From NCBI RefSeq assembly GCF_028335745.1, contig NZ_CP116477.1:248001-312000 (forward strand): a stretch of DNA of 64,000 nucleotides, in the 5' to 3' direction. This stretch comes from Pectobacterium sp. A5351 (GTDB lineage: Bacteria; Pseudomonadota; Gammaproteobacteria; Enterobacterales; Enterobacteriaceae). The notes below the pieces were generated by a model. That model did no database searches and had not been told where the DNA came from. It saw nothing but the letters and a program-made list of their open reading frames with translations. Made by a program: the position numbers and the translations under genes. Shown here one piece after another: positions 8,692 through 17,334 of the stretch; the first letter of the stretch is position 1; each line of letters begins with the position of its first letter.

Positions 8692-8980
8692 GGCCAAACT
8701 TTGACCAATTTACGGCTATCGATCAATGAAAATGCACATCGTTAAGGTGTGTAAAAATATTATCCATATTTAACAGCTAGTTATATTTTTATGGCGATTT
8801 TTTGTTCTGGGAAATATTCATCTGTTTACAGAATTTTATCTGTAAGCGCAGTCATTTTTAGTGGAGATACAGCAGGCTATCAATGCGTTATCAGTGAAAT
8901 GCGTTGGTTAATGCGGCAAAAAGGGTACGGATTCATCACAGGCTGGTCGACAGACGGTCTGACCAGCCTCGCGGAGCGGT
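8692..8980. other. Intergenic region between the dusB promoter and the carbonic anhydrase gene
   Basis: 289 nt without a convincing gene. The part next to dusB should hold upstream Fis/CRP-type regulatory sites by analogy to E. coli. At 8941-8968 GGCTGGTC...GACCAGCC with inner CAGAC/GTCTG forms a strong hairpin just past the carbonic anhydrase stop, a probable transcript end for that gene, though without a clear U-tract. Confidence 0.5.
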
Positions 8981-9715
8981 TTAATGGATGATGACGCGGC
9001 CATTAAGCGGCTGTATGGGGCGATTATTGGCGTGATGCATGACTGAGCGGAACTGGTTTATCTGTTCAACGGAGGCGGTGACGGGGTGATCCAGCACCAG
9101 CCAGCGAATGCCTTCCGAGCACGGTGGCGTGGTGAGCGACCCGCTAAACCGATAGTAGTTTAATGACGTCGGTAACAGGCTCTGAATCGCGATTGGCGTG
9201 CGCACGTCCTCCGCCTGATTAACCTGAGCCGGAATCTGCTGCCATGTCGTGGCTAACGGCAGATTGGCCTCTCCTTCCTGAAACATCAGCGCGATAACGG
9301 TAAGCGCGCCAGCCGCGTCTTTATAGACAAAATGGCCTTCCAGCGGAAACTGCTTACCGTCAATTTCATTCTCGCTCGGTGCGTGAAAGTGAAACTGTTG
9401 TAAGGTGAATGTCTCGTTATCCAATTCCAGCGTGTTCCCCGGACCGACGTTAACCTGAACGGTATGCCTGTTGTTGATAATTTGCTGTGTCCCTGGCAGG
9501 AAGGCTAGCTGTAAAGGGTCGTGCTGGGCGTTCAGCGCCTGGCGGATATTGATGGGAGATTGGTTTTTACCGGTTTCACACAGCGAGAAATCTGGAGACA
9601 GCTTTCCCCAGTGTGCGGGATCGCCGTTGCCTTCGTAGCCCCAGTGCACCGGATCGGCCGCCAAGGTGGAAAAGCTGGCGGACAGCATCAATACGATAGA
9701 GAGTTTACCTTTCAT
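8981..9715 (-). CDS. cah: Alpha-class carbonic anhydrase, periplasmic
   Basis: A 244-residue enzyme interconverting CO2 and bicarbonate. It has a Sec signal peptide (MKGKLSIVLMLSASFSTLAA) and the alpha-class core: NQSPINI near 51-57, zinc-ligand histidines H109 and H111 in QFHFHAPSE and H128 in EGHFVY, and SLTTPPCSEGIRW with Cys199, which can pair with Cys46 as in periplasmic members. Length and motifs are complete, so it should be active. The gene stands alone between dusB and prmA, both ends bounded by hairpins. E. coli K-12 has no alpha-class enzyme; soft-rot Pectobacteriaceae do. Confidence 0.95.
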   Translation of the reverse strand: MKGKLSIVLMLSASFSTLAADPVHWGYEGNGDPAHWGKLSPDFSLCETGKNQSPINIRQALNAQHDPLQLAFLPGTQQIINNRHTVQVNVGPGNTLELDNETFTLQQFHFHAPSENEIDGKQFPLEGHFVYKDAAGALTVIALMFQEGEANLPLATTWQQIPAQVNQAEDVRTPIAIQSLLPTSLNYYRFSGSLTTPPCSEGIRWLVLDHPVTASVEQINQFRSVMHHANNRPIQPLNGRVIIH

Positions 9716-9842
9716 TTTTCATCCCTTGAAAATAATGATACGGCATCGTTGAGCGCGGGGCGCAGGTGCGTCCGGTCACTTGCCGAGCCGAATAATACGC
9801 CAGTTTATGGTGAGCAATCGTGAGATATAACAAGAAGAAGGG

Positions 9843-9866
9843 TGCCCACCGTTGCATACGGTGGGC
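9843..9866 (-). terminator. Terminator-like hairpin after prmA
   Basis: GCCCACCG...CGGTGGGC, an 8-bp stem 22 nt past the prmA stop. On the minus strand it is followed by ACCCTTCTTCTTGTT, a weak U-rich tail. It separates the panF-prmA transcript from the carbonic anhydrase gene. Confidence 0.7.
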
Positions 9867-9887
9867 GGGACTAGCGGGATGGCGTTA

Positions 9888-10775
9888 TTACGATGCGCGG
9901 CGTTGGCCGGTAATGCGGCACCATTCTTCGCGTTCAGCGACCGGATCGAGCGTGAACTTGTCTGCATACGCTTCTGCGACGCCTTCGGCCTGCGTCGCCA
10001 GCACGCCGGAAAGGCCGAGGTGGCCGCCTGCTTTTGGCAAATCGCTAATCAGCGGTGCCAGTTCGCGCAGCGGGCCAGCAAGGATGTTGGCAACGACGAC
10101 ATCGGCAGACAGGTCAGCAGGCTGCTCTTTCGGCAGATAAAGCTCAAGACGCTCGGAAACGCCGTTGCGCTGTGCGTTATCTCGGCTGGCCTGAATCGCC
10201 TGCGGATCGATATCAATCCCGATAGCGCGTGCCGCACCCAGTTTCAGGGCGGCAATCGCCAAAATGCCGGAACCGCAGCCGAAATCGATAATGGTTTTCC
10301 CTTCCAGATCAAGCCCGTCGAGCCATTGCAGGCACAGCGCGGTCGTCGGGTGGGTGCCAGTGCCAAAGGCCAGGCCCGGATCGAGCATGACGTTGACGGC
10401 AGTCGGGTCAGGAATGTCAAGCCAGCTTGGGCAAATCCACAGACGTTTGCCGAACTGCATTGGGTGGAAGTTATCCATCCATTCGCGTTCCCAGTCTTTG
10501 TCTTCCAATTGTTCGATCTTGTGTTTAAAACCCACGCCCAGTAGCGGTTCTTGCTCCAGCATGGCGATAACCGCGTTCATGTCGGTTTCGGCGTCGTACA
10601 GCGCAATCGCGTCGGTATCGCCCCACAGGCGGGTCTCGCCCGGCAGCGGTTCGAACACCGGGGTATCGTGCGTATCCTGAAACGTAACGGATACCGCACC
10701 GCTTTCCATCATGACGTCACCCAGTGGTTCTGCAACCTTTCCTGAGGTGTTTATTTTCAGTTGAATCCACGGCAT
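9888..10775 (-). CDS. prmA: Ribosomal protein L11 methyltransferase
   Basis: 295 residues, close to the E. coli length. PrmA trimethylates several amino groups of ribosomal protein L11. The N-terminal substrate-binding domain (residues 1-60) is followed by [15 protein letters not shown] near 131 and the class I SAM-binding motif [15 protein letters not shown] near 165, acidic IGIDIDP and NILAGPL. It lies 17 nt downstream of panF on the same strand, the order also seen in E. coli. Confidence 0.97.
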   Translation of the reverse strand: MPWIQLKINTSGKVAEPLGDVMMESGAVSVTFQDTHDTPVFEPLPGETRLWGDTDAIALYDAETDMNAVIAMLEQEPLLGVGFKHKIEQLEDKDWEREWMDNFHPMQFGKRLWICPSWLDIPDPTAVNVMLDPGLAFGTGTHPTTALCLQWLDGLDLEGKTIIDFGCGSGILAIAALKLGAARAIGIDIDPQAIQASRDNAQRNGVSERLELYLPKEQPADLSADVVVANILAGPLRELAPLISDLPKAGGHLGLSGVLATQAEGVAEAYADKFTLDPVAEREEWCRITGQRRAS

Positions 10776-10792
10776 AGCAGTCTCTATTACAT

Positions 10793-12244
10793 TTAAAGTG
10801 AAGATGAAGCGGCAACCGGCGCTGGTGGATTATGACCAAAGCGGTTGCCAATAATAAACGCCATCAGGCTGAGTAACAGCGATGGCACAATCGGGTGATA
10901 GCCAGCCAACTGAAGATTGAAGCTAGCCAGTAAGGTATAGCAAATCGCCCCGGTGAACATGGCGCTGAGCGCCCCTGCGGCATTCGCGCGTTCCCAATAC
11001 AGGCCCAGTACCAGCGGCCACAGAAACACCGCTTCCAGCCCGCCAAACGCCAGCAGATTCAGCCAGATGATCATATCCGGTGGCCGTAAGGAGGCCAGCA
11101 GCACCAGCAGACCCAACAGCAGCGTAGTCATGCTGGAGAGGATCTTGATGCGGCGTTCGTTATGGATCTGCTGCGGACGTACGCTGAGATAGAGATCTTT
11201 AATGATCGTGGCGGAAGCCTGAAGCAGATGCGCATTAATGTTGGACATGATAGCGGCCATTGGCGCAGCGAGAAAGATCCCTGCGGCCAGCGGCGGTAAT
11301 ACGGTGACCATCAGCGCCGGTAACACCTGATCGGGGATCGTCAGATCTGGCATCACGGCGCGGCCCAGCGCACCAGCCAGATGCATGCCGAGCATCAGAA
11401 TGCCGATGACGATGGTGCCAATGATAATTCCACGGTGCAGCGCTTTGCTGTCACGATAAGAAATACAGCGGACGGCAGTGTTCGGCAGGCCGATAACGCC
11501 GAAGCAGACCAGCACCCAAAATGAGGCCATAAACGGCATCGACAGAATACCGCCGCTGCCCTGTGGTGACACCAGCATCGGGTCAATCTGTTGCAGCTTA
11601 TCCACCGCGCTGTGCAGGCCGCCAGCGGCATAGATCACGCCGACCAGCAGGATGACGGTGCCGATCAGCATCACGATGCCCTGCATCGCATCATTCAGCA
11701 CGCTGGCGCGGAAGCCGCCAAATGTGGTGTAGAGCGCAATAGTGACGCCGAAAATCAGCAGACCGATGTCGTAAGGGATGTTCGCGGCGGTTTCCAGCAG
11801 GCGCGCACCGCCGATGAACTGCACGGCCATCGCCCCGATAAACGCGACCAGCAGGCTGATACTGGCAAACCACACCAGCAGCGGGCTGTTATAGCGGGCG
11901 TACAGCATGTCATTCAGCGTGATGGCGTTGTAGCGCCGCGCCAAAATGGCGAACTTTTTCCCCAAAATCCCGAGCGATAGCAGCATGGTGGGAAGTTGGA
12001 TCATCGACAGCAGTACCCAGCCCAGCCCGTATTTATACGCGGCACCCGGCCCGCCGATAAAAGAGCTGGCGCTGACATACGTGCCGATCAGCGTCATCGC
12101 CAGCACAAACCCGCCCATTGAGCGGCCGCCGAGGAAATACTCGTTAAGAAAGTTACCCGCCTGACGGCGACGGTACGCATAAACCGACAGCCCGAACACC
12201 AGCAGTAGATAGCCAATCAGCGGCAATAAAATTTCAATTTGCAT
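10793..12244 (-). CDS. panF: Sodium/pantothenate symporter
   Basis: A 483-residue inner-membrane protein of the sodium:solute symporter family that takes up pantothenate for coenzyme A synthesis. About thirteen membrane segments are apparent; family signatures such as [38 protein letters not shown] (residues 37-74, read here as motif) and the conserved [18 protein letters not shown] are present. The Met at 12244 matches the E. coli start and has GGAGAG upstream; a frame start two codons earlier was not used. It overlaps yhdT by 11 nt, indicating translational coupling. Confidence 0.96.
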   Translation of the reverse strand: MQIEILLPLIGYLLLVFGLSVYAYRRRQAGNFLNEYFLGGRSMGGFVLAMTLIGTYVSASSFIGGPGAAYKYGLGWVLLSMIQLPTMLLSLGILGKKFAILARRYNAITLNDMLYARYNSPLLVWFASISLLVAFIGAMAVQFIGGARLLETAANIPYDIGLLIFGVTIALYTTFGGFRASVLNDAMQGIVMLIGTVILLVGVIYAAGGLHSAVDKLQQIDPMLVSPQGSGGILSMPFMASFWVLVCFGVIGLPNTAVRCISYRDSKALHRGIIIGTIVIGILMLGMHLAGALGRAVMPDLTIPDQVLPALMVTVLPPLAAGIFLAAPMAAIMSNINAHLLQASATIIKDLYLSVRPQQIHNERRIKILSSMTTLLLGLLVLLASLRPPDMIIWLNLLAFGGLEAVFLWPLVLGLYWERANAAGALSAMFTGAICYTLLASFNLQLAGYHPIVPSLLLSLMAFIIGNRFGHNPPAPVAASSSL

Positions 12245-12476
12245 CGTCACTCTCCAGTGAGATATCGCAGAAAATGACGCGCACCATCAGCCAGCACAGC
12301 AGCGTAAACACGAGCGGCAGCAGCAGGCAGGCCATCTCAAACCAGTGCGGAAGGCCGGTTATCCCTTGTGTGTTGTCAGGCAAATAGGCGGCAAGCACCC
12401 AGGCCACTAAATAAATCAACGTCAGGCCAAAAGCCCAGCGGGCCTCTTTGTGCGCCTGAGGAAAGCGTGTATCCAT
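12234..12476 (-). CDS. yhdT: YhdT family small membrane protein
   Basis: An 80-residue protein with two membrane helices (about residues 15-33 and 45-66), very similar to E. coli YhdT (MDTRF.QAHKEARWA.GLTL.YL). The Met at 12476 has GGAG upstream. Function is unknown; it always lies directly before panF and overlaps it here. In E. coli accC is immediately upstream; here the two are separated by about 7.8 kb of inserted genes. Confidence 0.93.
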   Translation of the reverse strand: MDTRFPQAHKEARWAFGLTLIYLVAWVLAAYLPDNTQGITGLPHWFEMACLLLPLVFTLLCWLMVRVIFCDISLESDDAN

Positions 12477-12991
12477 GTTTTTCTCCACCGTAAATGGGAG
12501 CATTGATATCGTTATGAACGTCGTGATGACGAAAGCGGGAATTTTACGGCATGTGGGCCAATTGACTAGTAAGAATTACGCCAGAAGCGTAAAAGCCAGT
12601 CGCGGGGGTAATGCTAATCGTTGAAGAATCGAGATACCGGGGCTACCACGGTGTGAGCTATTTCGGTCTGGTGAGCAACAGAGCAGGGCGGAAATAAAAT
12701 TTATCTCGCCACAAAATAATACTAAATGAGTATCTTGGCTTATTGATCTTGAGGTAATTGGCGAATGATAGATGCCACATCGCATAATTTTCTCAGAAGA
12801 ACGTTTACTATAGGGCTATTATTTATCGTCTGCTATTCCAGCGAGGAATAGTGGCGATACGAAAGGAAAGTAATAATAGCGCCAACGATATTGGCGCTGT
12901 TGTGCATCAGGTAATTATCGTGTCGCAACTTCCTGCTGCCTGGATTATTTAGTCGTTACTATTATGTTAAAGATGAACCAAAGGAGTCGTT
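12477..12991. other. Intergenic region and probable leader of the Mop gene
   Basis: 515 nt with no gene I accept; the 69-codon minus-strand frame at 12576-12785 has no family resemblance. Two perfect inverted repeats lie in the probable Mop leader: CTATTCC-agcga-GGAATAG at 12833-12851 and AGCGCCAA-cgata-TTGGCGCT at 12878-12898. Neither has a U-tract on the plus strand. They do not match the Moco riboswitch consensus as I know it. Confidence 0.5.
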
Positions 12992-13420
12992 ATGTCAGTT
13001 TCAGCAAGAAATCAGCTATCGGGTGTTGTGTCTTCTATTGTAGAAGGTGCGGTAAACAATGAAGTGGCATTGACCCTGGAAAGCGGGGATAAGTTAACGA
13101 CGGTGATTACACGAGCCAGTTGTGATTCAATGGAATTGGCTGTCGGCAAGCCAGCCATTGCGTTGGTGAAAGCACCCTGGGTCATTTTGGCATCGGCGGA
13201 ATGTGGTTTGAATTTCTCTGCCCGCAATCAGTTTCACGGCAAAGTGAGTACCGTGGCTAAAGGTGCCGTAAACTCGACAGTGCAACTGGTTACCGCTGGT
13301 GGGTTGACACTGACCTCAACCGTGACCAATGAAAGCCTGGAAGAGATGAACATTGATGTGGGCAGCGAATTAATCGCTCTGGTTAAGGCTTCCAGTATTA
13401 TTCTGGCTACCCGCAAATAA
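12992..13420 (+). CDS. Di-Mop molybdate-binding protein (molbindin, ModG-like)
   Basis: A 142-residue protein made of two tandem TOBE/Mop domains, residues 3-70 and 73-141. Both open with SARNQ(L/F)xGxV and end with IALVKAxxxILA. This is the build and length of Azotobacter ModG, a cytoplasmic protein that stores or buffers molybdate by assembling into a trimer of di-Mop chains. AAAGGAG precedes the Met. It lies 260 nt upstream of the metal-uptake operon on the same strand but has its own leader, and it supports molybdenum as the theme of the insertion. Confidence 0.92.
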   Translation: MSVSARNQLSGVVSSIVEGAVNNEVALTLESGDKLTTVITRASCDSMELAVGKPAIALVKAPWVILASAECGLNFSARNQFHGKVSTVAKGAVNSTVQLVTAGGLTLTSTVTNESLEEMNIDVGSELIALVKASSIILATRK

Positions 13421-13602
13421 TTGCGTTTTCCTTAACAAATCACCCAGCCATCTGCCGGTAAACTCTCGATATATAATGGTTTATCGGCTTATTTTTTACC
13501 CCCGGAAAATTTCTTCTTCTGCTGTATTTCTGCATAAAACATATCTTATTTTTTGGTTCAAATGACCCACGTCAGGTATCGCTGGAAATGTGATCTGGAT
13601 GA

Positions 13603-13632
13603 TTGACCCTGAAGTTTGTGTGTGGATAATAC
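13603..13632 (+). promoter_or_regulatory. Promoter of the Mo-uptake operon
   Basis: TTGACC at 13603-13608 and ATAATA/TAATAC around 13626-13632 (17-18 nt spacing) form a plausible sigma70 promoter. Transcription would start near 13638, inside the ModE-like box, an arrangement suited to repression. Confidence 0.6.
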
Positions 13633-13658
13633 CCTTATATAAAAATATATATAACGAT
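13631..13658. promoter_or_regulatory. ModE-like operator upstream of the binding-protein operon
   Basis: Two 11-nt halves, ACCCTTATATA (13631-13641) and TATATAACGAT (13648-13658), separated by six nt. Against the ATCGTTATATA/TATATAACGAT palindrome the right half is perfect and the left matches 9 of 11. In E. coli, ModE with molybdate represses modABC from such a site. The same geometry occurs before the receptor gene at 18224. Confidence 0.72.
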
Positions 13659-13680
13659 ATTATTTAACTCTGGGATCACC

Positions 13681-14718
13681 ATGGGAATTAACAGGCGTAC
13701 TTTCTTGTCGTATCTGGCGGCATTGTCTACTTTACCTCTTTTTCCTGCTTCCTTTGCGCATGCGTTTGACCGCATTGCTGGGTGGTTTGGTCAAATTCCC
13801 GCTCCTTCTGATATTCAGCGCGTCATCAGCGCGGGGCCACCTGCGGATCTGCTGCTGCTGGCACTGGTTCCGGAAAAGCTGCTTGGGTTTTCATCGTTTG
13901 ATTTGTCGGGTGAATCGGGCGTACTGTTTTCTGAAACTGTTCGCCGATTGCCGCGTTTGGGCCGTTTATCGGGCAGAGCCAGTACGTTATCGCTGGAAAA
14001 ACTGCTGACGCTAAACCCAGACATCATCATTGACTGCGGGAATGCTGATGAAACGTATCGCTCGCTGGCGCAGAGGACATCACAGCAGACCGGTGTGCCT
14101 TACGTGCTGGTGGATGGTGGCTTACTGGACACGCCTTCGCAGCTCCGGCAGGTGGGGCTGTTACTGAATGCCGCAGAGCGAGCGGAGCAGCAGGCGCAGT
14201 TTGCCGAGGCGATTTTGCAGCGTGCGAATGCCTACCGCACCAATGTCCAGGCTGAGAAGCCGTGCTTCTATTTCGCTCGCGGGGCGATGGGGTTGGAAAC
14301 CGGACTGCGTGGTTCTCTCCATACCGAAGCGGTGGAACTGCTGGGTTTTGAGAATGTTGCGACCGCAGGGGAATTAAAAACGCTGACTCAGGTGTCGATG
14401 GAGCACATTCTGCGGTGGAACCCGGCACTCATCATCACGCAGGATGTGCAAAGCTATCAGCACATTATGTACTCGGAGCAATGGCAGGACGTGCATGCGG
14501 TTGCACAGCAGCGCGTGATCCTGATGTCCGGCTTGCCGTTTGGCTGGCTGGATGCACCGCCCGGCCTGAATCGGCTGCTGGGGCTGTGCCGCTTACAAAG
14601 CCATTTTGACCCTGCCGCCGCGCAGCAACTCAAAAGCGATACCCGAACGTTTTTCCGCCTGTTTTACCATACCGATCTGAATGATGCACAGCTTGAGTCG
14701 TTGCTGAGAGTGGGATGA
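13681..14718 (+). CDS. Periplasmic metal/chelate-binding protein, MolA/FecB-like, Tat-type signal
   Basis: A 345-residue class III (BtuF/FecB/MolA-type) solute-binding protein. Residues 1-28 are a signal with twin arginine (NRRTFLSYL at 4-12) and cleavage near Ala28; there is no lipobox Cys, so it should be soluble in the periplasm and exported folded by Tat. The two lobes are seen as RVISAGPPADLLLLALVPEKLLGF near 42-65 and MEHILRWNPALIITQD near 240-255, joined by a long helix. In Haemophilus, MolA of this class binds molybdate/tungstate. It is the first gene of the operon; its stop overlaps the permease start (ATGA). The ligand is inferred from neighbours (ModD, ModE-like boxes, Mop). Confidence 0.82.
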   Translation: MGINRRTFLSYLAALSTLPLFPASFAHAFDRIAGWFGQIPAPSDIQRVISAGPPADLLLLALVPEKLLGFSSFDLSGESGVLFSETVRRLPRLGRLSGRASTLSLEKLLTLNPDIIIDCGNADETYRSLAQRTSQQTGVPYVLVDGGLLDTPSQLRQVGLLLNAAERAEQQAQFAEAILQRANAYRTNVQAEKPCFYFARGAMGLETGLRGSLHTEAVELLGFENVATAGELKTLTQVSMEHILRWNPALIITQDVQSYQHIMYSEQWQDVHAVAQQRVILMSGLPFGWLDAPPGLNRLLGLCRLQSHFDPAAAQQLKSDTRTFFRLFYHTDLNDAQLESLLRVG

Positions 14719-15710
14719 AAAGCCATACCATTACTCTAGTACTGGGGGTTTTGCTGATCGGCAGTGCGCTGTTCGCGTTAACGGTGGGACACTATTCCCT
14801 TTCTGCGCAGGAAATCCTGCAAATTATCACTGCTCCGCAGGGAACGGCGTCGATCGAGCCACGTAAAGCGACCGTGTTCTGGAATATTCGCTTGCCGCGC
14901 CTACTGGCGGCGATGCTGATTGGTGCCGGGTTGGCCGCCGCCGGTGCGGCTTATCAGGGCATGTTCCGTAATCCTCTGGTTTCCCCGGATATTCTTGGCG
15001 TCTCTGCCGGTGCTGGCGTAGGGGCGACGCTCGGGATTTTCCTCGGTTTACCGATGCTGTTTATTCAGCTTCTGGCATTTGTCGGCGGACTGGGGGCGGT
15101 GACGCTGGTTTGCCTGATTGCTCGTATGGCGAAGCGACACGATCCCGTCTTGGCGCTGGTGTTGGTGGGCATGGCGATCGGCGCATTAGGCGGTGCGGCG
15201 ATCGCGCTGATCAAGATCCTGGCCGATCCCTATACTCAATTACCGTCTATTACCTTCTGGTTATTGGGCGGGCTATCCGCCACCACGGCTCAGGATTTAA
15301 AAGTCGCAGCGATACTGATTGTGATTGGGCTGGCTCCGCTCATTTTACTGCGCTGGCGCATGAATCTGCTGAGTCTACCGGATGAAGAAGCCCGCACGCT
15401 GGGCGTGAATATCCTTTATACTCGGCTGTTATTCATTTTTGCGGCGACGTTAATTACCGCCAGCGCGGTGTCGATTGCGGGAATCATCGGGTGGATAGGG
15501 CTGGTGGTGCCGCACATCTGCCGTTTGATCGTCGGAGACAATTTCAATCGGCTATTACCCGTTTCTATTGCCGTTGGAGCGCTGCTGCTGTTACTCACCG
15601 ACACGCTAGCGCGAACGATCGCTGCGATTGAACTGCCGCTAGGCATTCTGACGTCGTCCATCGGTGCGCCCTTCTTCCTGCTCCTGTTGTTGAGGGGGGA
15701 AAGAGCATGA
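14715..15710 (+). CDS. FecCD-type ABC transporter permease (MolB-like)
   Basis: A 331-residue inner-membrane permease of the BtuC/FhuB/MolB family with about ten hydrophobic segments. Diagnostic pieces are RLPRLLAAMLIGAGLAAAGAAYQ near residues 59-81, NPLVSPDILGVSAGAG near 86-101 and GIIGWIGLVVPHICR near 255-269, the ATPase-coupling region. It overlaps the binding-protein gene and the ATPase gene by 4 nt each, so the three are translated as a unit. This class usually carries siderophores, haem or B12; the Haemophilus MolB member carries molybdate/tungstate. Confidence 0.9.
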   Translation: MKSHTITLVLGVLLIGSALFALTVGHYSLSAQEILQIITAPQGTASIEPRKATVFWNIRLPRLLAAMLIGAGLAAAGAAYQGMFRNPLVSPDILGVSAGAGVGATLGIFLGLPMLFIQLLAFVGGLGAVTLVCLIARMAKRHDPVLALVLVGMAIGALGGAAIALIKILADPYTQLPSITFWLLGGLSATTAQDLKVAAILIVIGLAPLILLRWRMNLLSLPDEEARTLGVNILYTRLLFIFAATLITASAVSIAGIIGWIGLVVPHICRLIVGDNFNRLLPVSIAVGALLLLLTDTLARTIAAIELPLGILTSSIGAPFFLLLLLRGERA

Positions 15711-16465
15711 CGGGCAGCAGCATCGCTACGCTTCAGGCGGTTAGCGTCGGATATGGTCGCACCGTTGTGAATCGCGACATCTCGTTTTCACTGCCATCCG
15801 GGCAGATTACCTGTTTGCTGGGCACCAATGGCAGCGGCAAAACCACCCTGATGCGCACCTTGCTGGGCCTGATTCCCGCCTTTTCCGGTCAGATACATAT
15901 CGCTGAGAAACCCATTGCCGCGTGGTCTGCCAGAGCGCTCGCACAGGTTGCGGCCTATGTGCCTCAGGCGCATGACTCGCCTTTTGCTTTCCGCGTGTTG
16001 GATATGGTGCTGATGGGATGTCACCCCCGTTTGTCGCTCTTTTCCACGCCGGGAAAACGTGAAATCGCACAGGCCGAAGCGGTGCTATCCCAGCTCGGGA
16101 TTTTGTCACTGAGCCTGCGTTCATACGCGACGCTGAGCGGAGGCGAACGGCAGCGTGTACTGATTGCTCGTGCGCTAATACAGCAGCCTTTGCTGATGGT
16201 GATGGATGAACCTGCGGCCAGTCTGGATTTTGGCAACCAGATTCGATTACTGGCACACATAAGGCAGCTCAAAGAAAGCGGGATGGCAGTGTTGATGTCC
16301 ACACACCATCCCCAGCATGCGCGAGCCGTGGCGGATAACGTGGTCTTGCTGCATCCCGGCGCGGGAACGGAACAGGGAAGCCCGGACGTTCTGTTGACGC
16401 CGACGAAGCTGGCGGCGTTGTACGGCGTAAAAGAAGCGGATATTCACGCCCATTTCCGCACCTGA
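15707..16465 (+). CDS. ABC transporter ATP-binding protein (MolC/FecE-like)
   Basis: A 252-residue ATPase partner of the FecCD permease. Walker A GTNGSGKTT is near residues 38-46, the Q-loop in YVPQAHDSPF near 84-93, the signature LSGGERQRVLIARAL near 143-157, Walker B LLMVMDEPAASLD near 162-174 and the switch His in STHHPQHAR. All catalytic parts are present. Its stop overlaps ATGTG in TGATG, but the next gene more likely starts 48 nt later. Confidence 0.93.
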   Translation: MTGSSIATLQAVSVGYGRTVVNRDISFSLPSGQITCLLGTNGSGKTTLMRTLLGLIPAFSGQIHIAEKPIAAWSARALAQVAAYVPQAHDSPFAFRVLDMVLMGCHPRLSLFSTPGKREIAQAEAVLSQLGILSLSLRSYATLSGGERQRVLIARALIQQPLLMVMDEPAASLDFGNQIRLLAHIRQLKESGMAVLMSTHHPQHARAVADNVVLLHPGAGTEQGSPDVLLTPTKLAALYGVKEADIHAHFRT

Positions 16466-16512
16466 TGTGCAGGCAAGCAGCACCTAATAAAAAGAGAAGT
16501 CAGGAAGAGAAT

Positions 16513-17334
16513 ATGATTATCGATGAGATTGATTTTTCCGCGCTTTATCAGGCGCATATGGCGCAGGCGGCCAGAACCGCTAAGACACCTGACCACTGGG
16601 ATAAGCGTGCAGAGAACATGGCTGTAGCGTGCGCGGGGCCACGCGATCCGTATCTGGATCGGTTTATCGCCAACATGGACTTTTCGGGGGCGAAAACGCT
16701 GCTGGACGTTGGGTGCGGACCGGGATCGGTGTGCCTGAATGTGGCGTCGCGGCTTGAACAGGTTTACGGCATTGATTACAGCGAGGGAATGCTGGACGTG
16801 GCACGTCGTCGAGCCGATTTGATGGGGATAGCGAATGCGACGTTTACTCACCGTGCCTGGGAAGATGACTGGGCGGATTTGCCTGACTGCGACATTGTGG
16901 TGGCATCGCGCTCGACGCTGGTGATGGATCTGGCTGGGGCGCTCTACAAGTTGAATCAGAAAGCCCGCCTTCGGGTGTACACCACCCACACAGTTTCCCC
17001 TACGTTTGTTGATCCACGGATATCGGCGGTGATTGGGCGAACGTCGACATCGTTACCGAACTATATCTATGCCGTAAATATCCTCTATCGCATGGGCATT
17101 CACGCCAACGTGAGTTTTATTCGTGGGCAGAATTGCCAAAGGCATGGCGAAACCTTCGAACGTTTTGCGGACGGTGTGTCCTGGTCGTTAGGCAAGCTGA
17201 ATGAGGAGGAAAGACAGCGTCTGAAAACCTATTACGAGACACACCAAGATGATGATATTCCGCTCGTTTCTCCGACGCGAGATTGGGCGTTTGTCTACTG
17301 GGATGTGGTTCCGTATACGGAGTTCGTACGATGA
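16513..17334 (+). CDS. Class I SAM-dependent methyltransferase in the Mo-uptake operon
   Basis: A 273-residue soluble protein with a Rossmann-type SAM-binding motif LLDVGCGPGS at residues 63-72, acidic YGIDYSEGMLDVARRRADLM near 86-105 and a D-x-V-A-S-R strand near 128. The N-terminal TPDHWDKRAENMA segment is shared with other methyltransferases next to FecCD transporters. The Met at 16513 has AGGAAGAGAAT before it; an in-frame Met at 16465 overlapping the ATPase stop is an alternative. The substrate is unknown. Being between transporter genes and modD suggests it modifies a chelator or cofactor, but this is inference. Confidence 0.82.
   Translation: MIIDEIDFSALYQAHMAQAARTAKTPDHWDKRAENMAVACAGPRDPYLDRFIANMDFSGAKTLLDVGCGPGSVCLNVASRLEQVYGIDYSEGMLDVARRRADLMGIANATFTHRAWEDDWADLPDCDIVVASRSTLVMDLAGALYKLNQKARLRVYTTHTVSPTFVDPRISAVIGRTSTSLPNYIYAVNILYRMGIHANVSFIRGQNCQRHGETFERFADGVSWSLGKLNEEERQRLKTYYETHQDDDIPLVSPTRDWAFVYWDVVPYTEFVR

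Noticed and set aside
9852..10544. A 230-codon plus-strand frame
   Set aside because: Wholly antisense to prmA, which is certain; a codon-bias shadow.
12576..12785. A 69-codon minus-strand frame next to the di-Mop leader
   Set aside because: No homology pattern, odd composition and no good ribosome-binding site.
12800..12990. Moco riboswitch upstream of the di-Mop gene
   Set aside because: The hairpins do not match the Moco RNA core sequence or arrangement as I remember it.
12945..12991. A ModE box directly before the di-Mop gene
   Set aside because: Only a GTCGTTAC-like half is seen; no second half at the spacing found in the other two boxes.
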